Shown here: positions 1 through 6,380 of the stretch, piece by piece
Position numbering within the stretch: the first letter of the stretch is position 1
Layout of the letters: each line of letters starts with the position of its first letter
From: an uncultured Ignavibacteria bacterium
GTDB taxonomy: Bacteria > Bacteroidota > Ignavibacteria > Ignavibacteriales > Melioribacteraceae
NCBI GenBank assembly: GCA_937930275.1
Contig: CALGLM010000035.1
Coordinates: forward strand, 1 to 6,380
Length of the DNA stretch: 6,380 nt
Direction: 5' to 3'
The notes under the pieces: generated by a model
Database searches by the model: none
Seen by the model: the letters and a program-made list of their open reading frames with translations, nothing else
What the model was told of the DNA's origin: nothing
Made by a program: the position numbers and the translations under genes

Positions 1-1018
1 CCCAAGTACCTACCGGCGAAATTCCGTTTTCGGTATAATGATATAAATCAGGTGCGCCAAGCGAATGAAACATTTCATGACATAGTACTCCGACACCTGA
101 TGACATTAAACTATTTTGAAGTTGGAAATTAAAAGTTCCTACTCTTTTACCGTTAATATAAGCTGATTGAGAATATAAATACCACATATGCGGCCATAGC
201 AAAGATGACCATCCGGTAGGATTACCTGAAACAATAAAGCAAACATTATCTACTTCGCCGTCGTTATCCCCGTCAACTTTTAAAGTTGTAGGAACCGAAG
301 AAGCTATAAAATTAATTGCATTTTTTAATAATGTATGTTCACGGTTTGTTCTCTCGTTATCATCTGCGTAACCAATACTGCCAGCTCCGGTATATGGCTG
401 ATAATAGGCTCGTGGATGTGAATCTTGATATGATACTATATTGTTTCCCGAAGAATTAGGGAAAAAATTAGTATTGACCGTAAGTGAATTAAACGAAACT
501 TCTTTGTAATAATTATACATTGAGTTTACGTTTGATGTTTGATTATTAAACATATTATTATATTCGGAAATCTCTTGAGTAAATTCAGGCTCTCCCGCAA
601 ATCTAATAAATACAACAATGTTTTCTATTAAACCTGTAGTTGGGGCTTCAATATCTTCAAGTGATTTATCTATTGAAAACTTGTTTTTCAATTTTTTAAC
701 ATCAAGAAGATTGTAATTAACTCCTTTTGAAACCATTGATTCATCAGGCATATCGGCACCTACAATTAAATTTGTAGGTATAAATTTATCTGCTTCCTGT
801 TTTGCATAGCAATAATATTTAGATTCGTCATCTTGTATTATTAAATAACCGTTTGCGTCATGAATATAATTAAAATATTCATCGCCGGATACAAAACAAT
901 TAATTATGGAACCATTGGGTTGTGTTACTGAGATAGGCATATTTTTAATTGGCGCCCCATAATAATTAACCGAAGTTATTATTATAACAAGAGCTAAGTA
1001 TAATATTCTTTTTAACAT
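1..1018 (-). CDS. M6-family secreted metalloprotease (3' part beyond window)
   Basis: Reading leftward from an ATG at 1018, 339 codons stay open to the window edge. Residues 1-22 are a signal peptide (MLKRILYLALVIIITS core, cleavage near YYG-A). Residues about 24-95 match the N-terminal prodomain style of M6 proteases (QPNGS..., DEYFNYIHDANGYL, KYYCYAK). The catalytic domain opens with NIVVFIRF (133-140) and YNYYKEVSFNSL (168-179). An aspartate loop DGDNDGEVD (249-257) is typical of a calcium site in this family. The zinc site is HEMFHSLGAPD: H314, H318 and D324 are the expected ligands and E315 the catalytic base, fitting HExxHxxGxxD. The segment ends in PVGTW, just where the family has its G-x-W-D Met-turn region. 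An AAGGA Shine-Dalgarno lies at 1028-1024, 5 bases before the ATG. Family members act outside the cell as endopeptidases. The substrate is unknown, and any C-terminal FN3 or sorting domain would lie outside the window. It lies downstream of the terminator that closes the neighbouring operon, so it is probably transcribed separately. Confidence 0.9.
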   Translation of the reverse strand, partial: MLKRILYLALVIIITSVNYYGAPIKNMPISVTQPNGSIINCFVSGDEYFNYIHDANGYLIIQDDESKYYCYAKQEADKFIPTNLIVGADMPDESMVSKGVNYNLLDVKKLKNKFSIDKSLEDIEAPTTGLIENIVVFIRFAGEPEFTQEISEYNNMFNNQTSNVNSMYNYYKEVSFNSLTVNTNFFPNSSGNNIVSYQDSHPRAYYQPYTGAGSIGYADDNERTNREHTLLKNAINFIASSVPTTLKVDGDNDGEVDNVCFIVSGNPTGWSSLLWPHMWYLYSQSAYINGKRVGTFNFQLQNSLMSSGVGVLCHEMFHSLGAPDLYHYTENGISPVGTW

Positions 1019-1038
1019 TTGTTTCCTTATTTTTATAT

Positions 1039-1046
1039 CAAAAATA
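1039..1046 (-). promoter_or_regulatory. Possible Bacteroidota-type -7 element (TAnnTTTG)
   Basis: On the minus strand, 1046-1039 reads TATTTTTG, an exact fit to the Bacteroidota -7 consensus TAnnTTTG. It would start transcription roughly 15 bases upstream of the protease ATG at 1018. The expected upstream TTTG/TTG box about 19-21 bases away is not well placed: the nearest TTG (1065-1063) leaves only a 16-base gap. In such AT-rich DNA the match may be chance. Confidence 0.22.
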
Positions 1047-1249
1047 ATGAAAATAATAACAACAATAAATATTATTTTACACGATACATAAGAAAATATT
1101 TTAGTTACTAATTAAAAAAAGTCTAAAAAACACGCATAAATATCTTAACCATAACGGAAAGTATAATCTCATTTGAAATTAAAATTTTGCATAGTACAAT
1201 TTATTGGATTTATAAAAGCAAAGTCAACAATAATTGATTAGTTGATAAT

Positions 1250-1283
1250 AAAAAACCCCTTTCGTTTTATTTTGAAAGGGGTT
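1250..1283 (-). terminator. Rho-independent terminator of the receptor/PorV-like operon
   Basis: A perfect 10-bp inverted repeat pairs AACCCCTTTC (1254-1263) with GAAAGGGGTT (1274-1283) around a 10-base loop. Read on the minus strand, the hairpin is followed directly by a T run (TTTT at 1253-1250, then ATTATC), as needed for intrinsic termination. It lies about 40 bases after the stop codon at 1323-1325. On the plus strand the hairpin is followed by AAAAG, not Ts, so it acts in the minus direction only. Confidence 0.92.
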
Positions 1284-1322
1284 AAAAGTATAAGATAAGT
1301 TACTTTTTGATAATTTATTTTG

Positions 1323-2333
1323 CTAAAATATTATACCGAATGATAAATAATGTACATCTTGTAACCTATTGTAATCTTGATAAGCATAATCGACTTTTAA
1401 TTTAATTGAACCGAGTAAACCATACTTCAGTCCCATTCCTAAAGAAAGTCCTTTTTCGGTATCTTTTTCTAAAAGGGATGTATATCCGCCTCTAATAAAT
1501 ACGATATCATTCCAACTAAACTCACCGCCGATATTTAAATATTCGGAGTGGTCATTAGGATGAACCGCATCAATAGCTAATGTAAACATCATATCATCTT
1601 GTTTAAATAAATCGGCAGCAACACCTACTCTAAACATAAGCGGTAAATCAAATTCATCGAGTTCTATTTTGGTACTTATTTGGTTTGCACCGCCTGCACC
1701 TACTTGTAGTACTCTTAATATATCCCTACCGTCAAGTTTCATTTTTGTACCAAAATTGGAGATACTGGCACCAATTCTGAACTCGTTCAATATTGGTATC
1801 TTATATAAAGTACCAATATCAAAAGCAAAACCTGTGGCAGATTCATGCCAAATATATTCTCGAACATATTTAGCATTAAATCCAATAGAAAACGCATCTG
1901 TTAAACTTTTTGCGTAGCTTAAACCGATTGCCATTCCGCCGGCATCAAATAATTCGCCGGTTCCTTCAGGTTTTTCGATAGTTCTTACCAACATTTCATC
2001 CATCGATAGTACCGATACAAAAACACCTATAGTACCAAAGCCATCAATATAGCTTGCTGCTGCGGCAAAATCATGGTTTACATCAGCAATCCAATTTGTG
2101 TGGTCAAAAAATGCTTCGTTTCCAGTAATATTAGTTAATCCTGCCGGATTCCAATATGTGGCACTTATATCATTTACAGTAGCAACAAAGGCTCCGCCCA
2201 TACCTATTGCTCTCGGTCCTACTCCTATCTTTAAAAATTGAGCTGATGTTGTTCCGGATTTTGTTAAGTTTTGAGCGCTAAGTACGGAACTAAGGAGAAA
2301 TAAACCAATAATTATTTTTACATTTATTCTCAT
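1323..2333 (-). CDS. PorV/PorQ-family outer-membrane protein
   Basis: This is a 336-residue outer-membrane beta-barrel of the PorV/PorQ family. Residues 1-20 form a clean signal peptide (MRINVK, then a hydrophobic IIIGLFLLSSVLS core, cleavage at SA-Q). The family signature follows at about 36-66: IGVGPRAIGMGGAFVA, then YWNPAGL. Alternating hydrophobic/polar strands fill the rest, and the chain ends in an aromatic residue (LSFGIIF), as outer-membrane barrels usually do. In Porphyromonas, PorV carries type IX secretion cargo to the PorU attachment machinery; PorQ is related. Which role this copy has cannot be read from sequence. I chose the ATG at 2333 because AGGAG sits 5 bases upstream and it gives a standard signal peptide. 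An ATG at 2366 would add 11 residues (MSIYLNRIGVF) and also has a GAGGAG just ahead. It is the last gene of the operon, 44 bases after the stop of the large exported protein (11 bases from the alternative start). Confidence 0.87.
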   Translation of the reverse strand: MRINVKIIIGLFLLSSVLSAQNLTKSGTTSAQFLKIGVGPRAIGMGGAFVATVNDISATYWNPAGLTNITGNEAFFDHTNWIADVNHDFAAAASYIDGFGTIGVFVSVLSMDEMLVRTIEKPEGTGELFDAGGMAIGLSYAKSLTDAFSIGFNAKYVREYIWHESATGFAFDIGTLYKIPILNEFRIGASISNFGTKMKLDGRDILRVLQVGAGGANQISTKIELDEFDLPLMFRVGVAADLFKQDDMMFTLAIDAVHPNDHSEYLNIGGEFSWNDIVFIRGGYTSLLEKDTEKGLSLGMGLKYGLLGSIKLKVDYAYQDYNRLQDVHYLSFGIIF

Positions 2334-2338
2334 AAAAA

Positions 2339-2343
2339 CTCCT
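2339..2343 (-). promoter_or_regulatory. Shine-Dalgarno deciding the PorV-like start at 2333
   Basis: AGGAG at 2343-2339 is followed by TTTTT and the ATG at 2333, an ideal 5-base spacing. It favours this internal ATG over the longer reading frame that begins at 2366. Confidence 0.65.
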
Positions 2344-2369
2344 ATTCTATTTAAATATATTGACATATT

Positions 2370-2375
2370 CTCCTC
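2370..2375 (-). promoter_or_regulatory. Second Shine-Dalgarno, before the alternative start at 2366
   Basis: GAGGAG at 2375-2370 lies only 3 bases before the ATG at 2366 and directly after the stop codon (TAG, 2380-2378) of the preceding gene. The spacing is tight, so this start is probably weaker than the one at 2333, but translation from both is possible. Confidence 0.45.
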
Positions 2376-2377
2376 AC

Positions 2378-2686
2378 CTACTTAATAATGGCAAATTTAA
2401 TTAATTTTTCGCCTATTCCCGGTGCATCAATATGTGCAATATAAATTCCGTAAGAAACAGAGAACCCGTCTTTATTTAATAAATTCCAAAATTCTCTTGC
2501 ATTTTGCATACCGCTATCATGTTCAAGTACAGTTACCGGATCACCGCTTAAAGTATATATTCTTATTGTACACTTGCTTGGTAAATTTTCAAAATATATT
2601 CGTCTTTCACCACGTTGTTGTCCCGGCAATTTTGTGGTAGGCTCGATATCATTCATTCCTACATAAGGATTTGGCACTACGTAAAT
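2378..2686 (-). other. T9SS/FlgD-like C-terminal sorting domain (residues 1080-1182)
   Basis: The last ~100 residues begin with IYVVPNPYVG. They continue through IYFENLP, CTIRIYTLSGD, an FWNLLNKDG turn and GIYIAHI, and end in KLIKFAIIK. This order (VxPNP start, FxxLP, a strand of the IYxxxG type, W..N.xG turn, GxYxxxI, a lysine-flanked final strand) is the layout of FlgD-Ig-like and type A sorting domains that direct proteins through type IX secretion. The match is by eye; a profile search would settle which subfamily applies. Confidence 0.8.
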
Positions 2687-5600
2687 CTTATCTAAAGATG
2701 ATTTTGTTGTTTCTATATTTACTTTTCCGGCTTGCGTTTTTAAAACATACTGATCTACAGCTTCAAACGGACGTTTTGTTTTAATAAAGAGTACATCACC
2801 GTCTGTTGGATTAATAGGAACCACTGTTGAATCAAGCGGTTTATAAATTACTACACCCCAAGTTAAGGTATCCGTTCCTACACCCTTTGCACCCGGTTTA
2901 AAGAATATTATCTCTTCACCCGGATCCCATTTATTGTTTTTTGAAGTATTCTTTTCATTCAAAAATGTCAATACTTTTTGCGGTACTCCGGTAGTTACGT
3001 TTTTTGCACTGTAGTTAACCGGTACTTTTTTAATTCCCTGGTTGTTTACAACTGCCGTATCAATTAAATTTTCAGAAAATTCAATCGTATAATCCGCCGG
3101 ATAAAGAGTTTTATATTGACCGACAGATGATATTCTGACATCATATGAAAAATTGGTCTTTCCTTCAACCCATTTTGTTTGTGCTTGGTCCCAAGCTAAT
3201 GCTTCTTCATCCTGAATTGTTAATTTAATACCGTCAAATATCGGATTATCGTCTTCAGAATTTATCTTAGGACTATTTTTTATCGGAAAATATCTAAACT
3301 CAATATTTAGTCTATTTGTAGAAGGTATTTTTCCTCCTATTCTCCTTAAAGTACCTTTTTCGTGATTCACAATAAAATCTACGTTTTCAGTATAAATTGT
3401 ACCATATTCATCAGATACTTTTAAGTAACTATCTGCCGAAATATTTTCTTTACCTAATATAACAAAGTTAGTATCATACAAAGTAACCGTAGTTTTATAT
3501 ACACTTAAATCCATAACCGAATAATTTTTTTTCGTAATTGTAGTATTCATATATGGATATAGTTTACTAAACGAAATTAAATATTCATTATTTTCTTTAA
3601 CGGCTTGGTCATCAAGAATATCAAAATTCAATTTTCCTGTCGAATTTCCCTGAATATGATTAATATTTTCGCTATTAATTATAGGATGTTCATAACCGCT
3701 GGTTCTTGGCCCGGGTATCACCATTGTCGTATTAATATCAAATCGCATTTGATTTGTAACAGGATCAATCGTTATTTTTTTTGTTGTTTCTGTAGGAGGA
3801 ATACCTACTGAATCCCCTCTATCAAATGCAACCAATGCATAATAATAAGTCTGTCCGTTTATTACATTGTTGGAATCTACAAACGAGTGTACTAAACCCG
3901 AATTGTTACCAAGATAATATTGTAAACCTCTTCCTTGGTATGGTACAGGAGCATAACCTTTCCATGGGTCTTCCATGTTAGAAGTCCAAGTAAGGTCGTG
4001 ATTCAAATCAGTAAAAGGTTCACCGGAATCATATTTACCGTTTTTGTTTTTATCAACATACGGTTCATCAATATAATCGACATCCCATTTACACGAGTTT
4101 CCGTTTATATCTTTTAACGGAGTCAATAAAAAGCTTGAACCTTGCCCGTCCGTAATAGTTTGAATGTCATTAAATGTAGGATCGGTACTTCTATAAATTA
4201 CATAACCCTGAAAATCTTTACCGGTAATCGGATCTTCACTTTCTTCTGCTCTTGTATCCCAATATAAAGTTACTTTTTTATCATCGGGAATAGCTGTCAA
4301 ATTTGGAGTAACAGGAGGTTTAAAGAACTGATAATTTTGGTTATATATTCTCTGTACGGTTTCGGCACTTGTTAAAAGATCATTTAAATCTTCACCGCAT
4401 AATAATGCCATGGAAATACGTTTTGTTTCACCGGCTTTTAAGGATATATATCCGCTACCAAAAATATAAACTATATCGGTATTTTGTTGTATGGCACCAA
4501 AGTTTCCAGGAATTGATCTATTCCACATGGATTCGTCATTGGAAATTTTATCTGCACTCCATGACCAGCTATTAAATGAAGTTAATCCGATTTGGTCAGA
4601 TTCATCCAAATCAGTAAACTCAAAATTTGGTTCGCCGGGTTGTAACGGATCAGGTGAGCCGTCCGCCAATTTTCTACCGGCAGTTGGAACTCCGTCTCCT
4701 TCACCAAAGTCACCTGTATTCGGTACTCCGTCTCTACCAACGTCATGAATATCTACATTCCAATCGCCGTCATTATCTATTCCGTCTTCTTGACTTTCAT
4801 CTATCATCCCGTCACCGTCATTATCTATTCCGTCAACAGAATTTCCGGGACTTTCCAAGAATTTACAGCCTAAATAGCCTAATTTAATTCCTCCTCTTCC
4901 TTTCATATCGGGATCCCAGAAATAAACCATACTTCTTGCATATACCGGAATTTTACTGATATTCATGCTATCCAAACTATACGGAGGTACAAAGAAACCA
5001 TGGTCATCTTTGTTTTCCGGTGTTCCGCCACCCATATCAGGATCGCCGTAAATACCAAAAAATACTGAATCTAAATCTTTATCACTAACATTTGTTATTG
5101 TATAAACAAAAAAGATTGTGTTTTCTGCTAAAGCATTGCTCCATTGAAAGGCACGTCCGTCAATTTGCACACCTAATCCCCGTCTTGATAAATCATTATT
5201 AAACGGAAAATAGTTAAACTCCCTGTTATCTCTATCATCCATAGCCCAGTATATTTCTAAGTCTGCATTTGTAGCATTTTGCGATAAAAATCCGGGCCAA
5301 ACATATTTACCTAATGTCGGATTATACCAACTACGGGGCCAACTATCGGGTTTGCCGTCTCCGTCACTATCTTCGGCAGGATTACTTGCTATTAAAGATT
5401 GATCAGGGTCAGCATATCCTTGTAATGGTTGCCATTGCCACAAAGTGTCACCGGTCGGATTTACTTCACGTAATAAAGGACTTGTATAGTCCATAAGTCC
5501 ATCCGAAATTATTCTTCTTCTACCGGTAGGGCTTGTAGGATCAGGCACAGAAGCACCCACAATAGGACAAAACTGAAATACATAATCAAGGTTTCTCCAT

Positions 5601-5926
5601 ACAAAGTTATTTACACCTCGTATTGCATCCAAACCCGGCCCAATTCCGCCGTAATTGTACAATTCAACAGCTATTTTATTTCCGTTCATAAAATAGTGTT
5701 TTCTATCTTTTTGACCCATAGTTTTTTCCAACTGCGGGTATGTAATATCTTTTTTTTCTGGAATTTGTAAATAAGGACCATGACTGTTTTTCATCACATA
5801 GTTTTGCATATATTCATAAACAGCATTATGCTCTCTTTCTCTTCTATCACGGTCGTTTTCCTGAGCTTTAATAATTGTAACAAATAATAAAACTACAGTT
5901 ATAACGCTAAATATCTTTTTTATCAT
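2378..5926 (-). CDS. Large exported multidomain protein with calcium-type loops, FN3-like region and T9SS/FlgD-like C-terminal domain
   Basis: This 1182-residue protein has a signal peptide (1-21, MIKKIFSVITVVLLFVTIIKA-Q). Residues about 30-360 belong to no family I can name; they are rich in W, Y and N, with one DSDGDGKPD loop at 186-194. An acidic cluster follows: DGIDNDGDGMID (365-376), DGIDNDGDWNVD (381-392) and DGVPNTGDFGEGDGVPTAG (399-417). A fibronectin-III-like fold starts near 541 (VTLYW 552-556, YVIYRS 575-580) and ends near 704 (TYYYALVAFDRGD). Between them is a long insert with an EF-hand-like loop, DKNKNGKYDSGE (625-636). Residues 720-1080 are beta-rich and unassigned. The C-terminus (1081-1182: VVPNPY, IRIYTLSGD, GIYIAHI, KLIKFAIIK) resembles FlgD-Ig/T9SS sorting domains, so surface delivery by type IX secretion is likely. 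GGAG lies 6 bases before the ATG. It is the middle gene between a TonB receptor and a PorV-like protein. The enzymatic or binding function is unknown, and no catalytic motif is visible. Confidence 0.86.
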   Translation of the reverse strand: MIKKIFSVITVVLLFVTIIKAQENDRDRREREHNAVYEYMQNYVMKNSHGPYLQIPEKKDITYPQLEKTMGQKDRKHYFMNGNKIAVELYNYGGIGPGLDAIRGVNNFVWRNLDYVFQFCPIVGASVPDPTSPTGRRRIISDGLMDYTSPLLREVNPTGDTLWQWQPLQGYADPDQSLIASNPAEDSDGDGKPDSWPRSWYNPTLGKYVWPGFLSQNATNADLEIYWAMDDRDNREFNYFPFNNDLSRRGLGVQIDGRAFQWSNALAENTIFFVYTITNVSDKDLDSVFFGIYGDPDMGGGTPENKDDHGFFVPPYSLDSMNISKIPVYARSMVYFWDPDMKGRGGIKLGYLGCKFLESPGNSVDGIDNDGDGMIDESQEDGIDNDGDWNVDIHDVGRDGVPNTGDFGEGDGVPTAGRKLADGSPDPLQPGEPNFEFTDLDESDQIGLTSFNSWSWSADKISNDESMWNRSIPGNFGAIQQNTDIVYIFGSGYISLKAGETKRISMALLCGEDLNDLLTSAETVQRIYNQNYQFFKPPVTPNLTAIPDDKKVTLYWDTRAEESEDPITGKDFQGYVIYRSTDPTFNDIQTITDGQGSSFLLTPLKDINGNSCKWDVDYIDEPYVDKNKNGKYDSGEPFTDLNHDLTWTSNMEDPWKGYAPVPYQGRGLQYYLGNNSGLVHSFVDSNNVINGQTYYYALVAFDRGDSVGIPPTETTKKITIDPVTNQMRFDINTTMVIPGPRTSGYEHPIINSENINHIQGNSTGKLNFDILDDQAVKENNEYLISFSKLYPYMNTTITKKNYSVMDLSVYKTTVTLYDTNFVILGKENISADSYLKVSDEYGTIYTENVDFIVNHEKGTLRRIGGKIPSTNRLNIEFRYFPIKNSPKINSEDDNPIFDGIKLTIQDEEALAWDQAQTKWVEGKTNFSYDVRISSVGQYKTLYPADYTIEFSENLIDTAVVNNQGIKKVPVNYSAKNVTTGVPQKVLTFLNEKNTSKNNKWDPGEEIIFFKPGAKGVGTDTLTWGVVIYKPLDSTVVPINPTDGDVLFIKTKRPFEAVDQYVLKTQAGKVNIETTKSSLDKIYVVPNPYVGMNDIEPTTKLPGQQRGERRIYFENLPSKCTIRIYTLSGDPVTVLEHDSGMQNAREFWNLLNKDGFSVSYGIYIAHIDAPGIGEKLIKFAIIK
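4019..4054 (-). other. EF-hand-like calcium loop within the large exported protein
   Basis: Residues 625-636 read DKNKNGKYDSGE: D at loop position 1, N at 3 and 5, G at 6, D at 9 and E at 12. This is a complete 12-residue EF-hand/dockerin-type ligand pattern. It sits alone in the long insert of the fibronectin-III-like region, and no helix-loop-helix is obvious around it. Confidence 0.7.
4767..4834 (-). repeat. In-gene direct repeat encoding tandem DGIDNDGD calcium-type loops
   Basis: Twenty bases at 4767-4786 recur identically at 4815-4834, a 48-base (16-codon) period that keeps frame. They encode DGIDNDG at residues 381-387 and 365-371 of the large exported protein, each continuing to a further aspartate. 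The pattern resembles thrombospondin type 3-like or other DxDxDG calcium loops. Nucleotide identity in both copies suggests a recent internal duplication or strong codon constraint. Confidence 0.85.
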
Positions 5927-5932
5927 CTTTTT

Positions 5933-5936
5933 CTCC
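5933..5936 (-). promoter_or_regulatory. Shine-Dalgarno of the 1182-residue exported protein
   Basis: GGAG at 5936-5933, followed by AAAAAG and the ATG at 5926, gives a 6-base spacing. It supports this start, which also yields a textbook signal peptide. Confidence 0.75.
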
Positions 5937-5946
5937 GAAAAATTTA

Positions 5947-6380
5947 TTAGAACTCTACTGAGAAGCCTATTCTTACTTCTCTCGGAGGTGCATAATATTG
6001 TGGTCTAACAAAATACTCTTTGGCTGATTTAACGCCAGGGATCCTTTCCGATAACTTATTTGTCTCTTGTGCTGGAGTCTGGTTTAGAACCAAACTATAA
6101 GTTGCTCTTCCGGTATCGTTATAAATATATCTCTCGTTCAAAGTATCAAATAAATTAAATACTTTTACAAAGAATGAAAAATCAAAACCAAACAAAGTAA
6201 TAACTTTATCTGCAAGTAAATCAACAGTAATTTGTGAAGGTTTTCTTCCGCTATTGGTTCGTAAGTATATCTGAGTATCATCCATTTGAGGTGTATAGGG
6301 CAAGCCGGTTCCTATTCTTCCTACCAATGTTATATTCCAATCTCGCGGTTCACCTATGGATAAAGTTCCGTTTAATGTAT
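5947..6380 (-). CDS. TonB-dependent receptor, C-terminal part (5' end beyond window)
   Basis: A reading frame enters from the right edge and runs 143 codons to a TAA at 5949-5947. It shows the end of a TonB-dependent outer-membrane receptor barrel: DWNITLVGRIGTGLPYTP, then ITVDLLADKV, FFVKVFNLFDTLNE with YNDTGRATYS, and a closing strand REVRIGFSVEF with a terminal phenylalanine. The 'F.KVFNLFD..N' strand is characteristic of these receptors. A TTG at 6327-6325 could be mistaken for a start, but it is an internal leucine: the frame continues upstream without a stop to the window edge. The N-terminal plug and any carboxypeptidase-like domain lie outside the window, so the ligand cannot be inferred. 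The stop is 20 bases before the next ATG, indicating an operon with the large exported protein and PorV-like gene downstream. Confidence 0.86.
   Translation of the reverse strand, partial: TLNGTLSIGEPRDWNITLVGRIGTGLPYTPQMDDTQIYLRTNSGRKPSQITVDLLADKVITLFGFDFSFFVKVFNLFDTLNERYIYNDTGRATYSLVLNQTPAQETNKLSERIPGVKSAKEYFVRPQYYAPPREVRIGFSVEF

Larger units (their letters stand above)
1019..1322. other. Intergenic region with terminator and probable promoter of the M6 protease gene
   Basis: This stretch of about 300 bases is very AT-rich. I found no coding frame worth calling on either strand, no tRNA-like fold and no repeat family. Its right part carries the intrinsic terminator of the upstream operon (1250-1283). 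Because that terminator separates the two genes, the region between about 1019 and 1249 should contain the minus-strand promoter of the protease gene. Candidates are weak: a TAnnTTTG match near the start codon, and a TTGACT at 1227-1222 followed 18 bases later by TAAATT. Neither is convincing in DNA this rich in A and T. Confidence 0.7.

Noticed and set aside
1199..1227. TTGACT with downstream TAAATT/ATAAAT as a sigma-70-type promoter
   Set aside because: The -10 match is poor and its position right after the terminator gives a leader of about 180 bases; chance matches are common in this sequence, so it is not listed as a feature.
1285..1322. Minus-strand ATTATCAAAAAGTAA after the PorV-like stop, reading IIKK-stop, like the end of a sorting domain
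   Set aside because: It is too short, has a stop just upstream in the same frame, and is expected by chance in AT-rich DNA; there is no evidence for a decayed gene.
1669..1917. Plus-strand 82-codon frame inside the PorV-like gene
   Set aside because: It is fully antisense to a confident family member, and its composition reflects complementary codons.
4767..4834. Repeat unit considered as CRISPR or regulatory direct repeat
   Set aside because: There are only two copies, with a 48-base period that keeps reading frame and encodes a recognisable calcium-type loop; it is coding repetition.
4491..4887. Plus-strand open frames opposite the acidic repeat region
   Set aside because: They are antisense shadows of the GAT/GAC-rich calcium-loop region, which lacks stops on the other strand; the translations look random and no ribosome binding site or homology is visible.
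6325..6327. TTG as start codon of a 126-residue protein
   Set aside because: The frame continues upstream to the window edge without a stop and the added residues (NGTLSIGEPRDWNIT) fit the receptor barrel; no Shine-Dalgarno precedes the TTG.

Overview
The window is AT-rich and every supportable gene lies on the minus strand. The gene set points to the Bacteroidota/Ignavibacteriota (Chlorobi-group) side of the bacterial tree. It contains a TonB-dependent receptor C-terminus, a very large exported protein with a FlgD-like/type IX secretion (T9SS) style C-terminal domain, a PorV/PorQ-family outer-membrane protein, and an M6 metalloprotease with the usual secreted-protein layout. The combination of a PorV-like protein with an 'FDRGDSxGIPP'-type fibronectin-III protein looks most like Ignavibacteria or a close relative. 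This placement is a judgement from protein style, not from a database comparison.

Layout, read in the direction of transcription (right to left). (1) 6380-5947: the last 143 codons of a TonB-dependent receptor whose 5' part lies outside the window. (2) 5926-2378: a 1182-residue exported multidomain protein, 20 bp downstream, with a strong ribosome binding site. It has a signal peptide, an unrecognised N-terminal region, a cluster of aspartate-rich calcium-type loops, a fibronectin-III-like fold interrupted by an insert with a perfect EF-hand-like loop, more beta-rich sequence, and a C-terminal sorting-type domain. (3) 2333-1323: a PorV/PorQ-family outer-membrane barrel; an alternative start at 2366 is also preceded by a Shine-Dalgarno sequence. 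(4) 1283-1250: a strong intrinsic terminator closing this operon. (5) About 230 bp of AT-rich intergenic DNA that must hold the promoter of the next gene. (6) 1018-1: the first 339 codons of an M6-family metalloprotease, cut by the window edge just after its zinc site.

The three-gene operon reads as an envelope module: an active-transport receptor, a large calcium-binding surface protein carrying a T9SS-type C-terminal domain, and a PorV-like protein. Known PorV escorts T9SS cargo to the cell surface. The inference that this PorV paralogue serves the adjacent cargo, and that cargo and receptor act together in a SusC/D-like way without a SusD, is the most interesting idea here. It is a hypothesis, not something the sequence proves. 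No mobile elements, tRNA/rRNA genes, CRISPR arrays or frameshifted genes were found.
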